DNA of 7,650 nucleotides from an uncultured Anaerobutyricum sp. (lineage in GTDB: Bacteria; Bacillota; Clostridia; Lachnospirales; Lachnospiraceae), in assembly GCA_934317185.1 (NCBI GenBank), contig CAKREJ010000080.1, positions 1 to 7,650 on the forward strand, read 5' to 3'. The position numbers and the translations under genes are program-made. How positions within the stretch are numbered: position 1 is the first letter of the stretch; every line of letters starts with the position of its first letter. Shown here one piece after another: positions 6,312 to 7,650 of the stretch. The notes under the pieces are model-generated. The model saw only the letters and a list, made by a program, of their open reading frames with translations, had not been told where the DNA came from and searched no databases.

Positions 6312-7649
6312 ATGTCAAAGGATATGCATAAAAAGAAGCATTTCTCTTCTTTTCAATTAATTATTCTGGGATTTGCAGGTGTTATTTTGCTGGGGGCAAT
6401 TATATTAATGTTGCCAGTTTCTTCTGCCGAGGGAGTGATGACTCCGTTTAATCAGACGCTTTTTACATCAACTTCTGCAGTATGTGTAACGGGACTTGCG
6501 GTCTTGGATACAGGAAGTTACTGGTCTGTTTTTGGGCAGGCAGTGATTTTGCTTTTGATACAGATAGGAGGACTTGGTGTAGTTACGGTTGCCGTTTCTG
6601 TATTTATGCTGTCAGGCAGAAAGATTTCTCTGATGCAGCGCAGTACGATGCAGAATGCAATTTCTGCACATAAAGTAGGTGGAATTGTCCGTCTGACAAA
6701 GTTTATTTTAAAGGGAACTTTATTCATCGAGATGGCAGGAGCATTAGTGTTGTTACCGGTTTTTTATCATGATTTTGGAAGGAAAGGAATATGGATGGCA
6801 GTATTTCATTCCATATCGGCTTTTTGTAATGCTGGATTTGATATTTTAGGTACACCTGCGAATCCATTTCCATCCATTACTGCTTATGCAGGAAATCAAA
6901 TCATAAATGTAGTGATTATGTTTTTGATTATAGCGGGTGGTATCGGATTTCTTACATGGGAGGATATTTGTATTAATAAAATCCACTTTAGGAAGTATCA
7001 TATGCAGAGCAAGATCATATTTGTGACAACAGCACTTTTGATAGTTTTACCGGCTGTTTTTTTCTTTTTTTCTGATTTTACTGATCTGCCAGTGGGGAAA
7101 CGCTTACTTGCTTCGTTTTTTCAGGCGGTAACTCCGAGAACTGCCGGATTTAATACTATGGATATTTCTAAAATGACAGAAGCCTCAAAAGCAATGATTA
7201 TCATACTTATGCTTGTCGGAGGTTCGCCAAGTTCTACGGCAGGAGGTATGAAAACGACAACCTTTGCGGTACTTATATTGAATGCATTTGCCACATTCCG
7301 GAGTCAGGAAAATGTCGAAACATTTGGAAGAAGGATTGAGTGTAGTGTGATAAAGAATGCATCAACGATAGCGATGATGTACTGTATGTTATTTTTATGT
7401 GGAGGAATTACGATCAGTGTATATGAAGGACTTCCACTTCTGGAATGTCTTTATGAAGCAGCATCAGCGGTTGGAACAGTAGGACTTACATTAGGGATTA
7501 CACCAAAGCTTCATATAGTATCACAATTTATACTGATTATACTTATGTATCTTGGAAGAGTAGGAGGACTTACTCTTATTTATGCGGTCCTGTCAAAGAA
7601 AAAGAAGGGAAATGCAAGATTACCATTAGAAAAAATAACAGTAGGATAG
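6312..7649 (+). CDS. TrkH/KtrB-type potassium uptake channel subunit
   Basis: This 445-residue membrane protein forms the K+-conducting pore of a Trk/Ktr uptake system. It has the four M1-P-M2 repeats with a selectivity-filter glycine in each: Gly61 in TSAVCVTGL, Gly175 in FCNAGF, Gly279 in TPRTAGF and Gly391 in AVGTVGLT. The interrupted helix and gating loop of the third repeat reads GGSPSSTAGGMKTTT (303-317). The conserved C-terminal Arg416 lies in YLGRVGGLT. Length and the short N-terminus fit KtrB better than the longer TrkH of proteobacteria. AGGAGGG at 6301-6307 precedes the ATG by 4 bp. Such pores work with a cytoplasmic nucleotide-binding subunit (KtrA/TrkA), which would probably follow beyond the window edge. 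Ion preference (K+ with Na+ or H+ coupling) cannot be decided from sequence. No c-di-AMP riboswitch precedes it. Confidence 0.94.
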   Translation: MSKDMHKKKHFSSFQLIILGFAGVILLGAIILMLPVSSAEGVMTPFNQTLFTSTSAVCVTGLAVLDTGSYWSVFGQAVILLLIQIGGLGVVTVAVSVFMLSGRKISLMQRSTMQNAISAHKVGGIVRLTKFILKGTLFIEMAGALVLLPVFYHDFGRKGIWMAVFHSISAFCNAGFDILGTPANPFPSITAYAGNQIINVVIMFLIIAGGIGFLTWEDICINKIHFRKYHMQSKIIFVTTALLIVLPAVFFFFSDFTDLPVGKRLLASFFQAVTPRTAGFNTMDISKMTEASKAMIIILMLVGGSPSSTAGGMKTTTFAVLILNAFATFRSQENVETFGRRIECSVIKNASTIAMMYCMLFLCGGITISVYEGLPLLECLYEAASAVGTVGLTLGITPKLHIVSQFILIILMYLGRVGGLTLIYAVLSKKKKGNARLPLEKITVG

Positions 7650-7650
7650 T

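Noticed and set aside
6482..6727. Short open frames on both strands inside the K+ transporter gene
   Set aside because: They overlap the selectivity-filter coding region of a complete, clearly conserved gene.

Overview
The window looks like chromosome from a low-GC Gram-positive gut anaerobe, most likely a member of the Lachnospiraceae (Clostridia). The evidence is AT-rich intergenic DNA, strong AGGAGG-type ribosome binding sites before almost every gene, a clostridial-type hexameric glutamate dehydrogenase, and a three-gene ABC/GldG-type operon of a kind I recall from that family. The family assignment is inference from gene style, not from a marker gene.

Layout. (1) 1-1156, minus strand: a glutamate dehydrogenase (gdhA) whose C-terminal end runs off the left edge, preceded by a consensus-like promoter and a leader of about 100 nt. 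(2) 1293-1633: AT-rich divergent intergenic DNA with a small TGTGAA repeat cluster. (3) 1634-4993, plus strand: a tightly packed operon of an ABC ATPase, an ABC-2 type permease and a GldG-family auxiliary protein. The genes are 1 bp and 11 bp apart. The DUF4340 gene that, from memory, often follows this trio is not here. (4) 4994-5361: non-coding DNA with a 12-bp perfect hairpin, then a strong promoter whose -10 box is buried in three AT-rich operator half-sites. (5) 5362-5986: a toxin-antitoxin module, with a Phd/YefM-type antitoxin overlapping a PIN-domain toxin by 17 bp. (6) 5987-6311: a nested palindromic terminator-like element (17-bp outer stem and 13-bp inner stem), followed by two perfect 13-bp direct repeats 31 bp apart that overlap a weak-minus-35 promoter. 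(7) 6312-7649: a complete TrkH/KtrB-type potassium channel subunit ending one base before the window edge.

How the parts work together. The ABC trio should form one membrane complex: cytoplasmic ATPase, membrane permease, and a GldG-like protein anchored at both ends with a large extracytoplasmic domain. The toxin-antitoxin pair is a self-contained, probably autoregulated unit that sits between two hairpins, as an inserted cassette would. gdhA and the potassium transporter are housekeeping functions with their own promoters. No insertion sequence, CRISPR array, tRNA or rRNA was found. The most notable features are regulatory: the toxin-antitoxin operator, the nested palindrome at 6052-6150, and the paired 13-mers before the K+ transporter gene.
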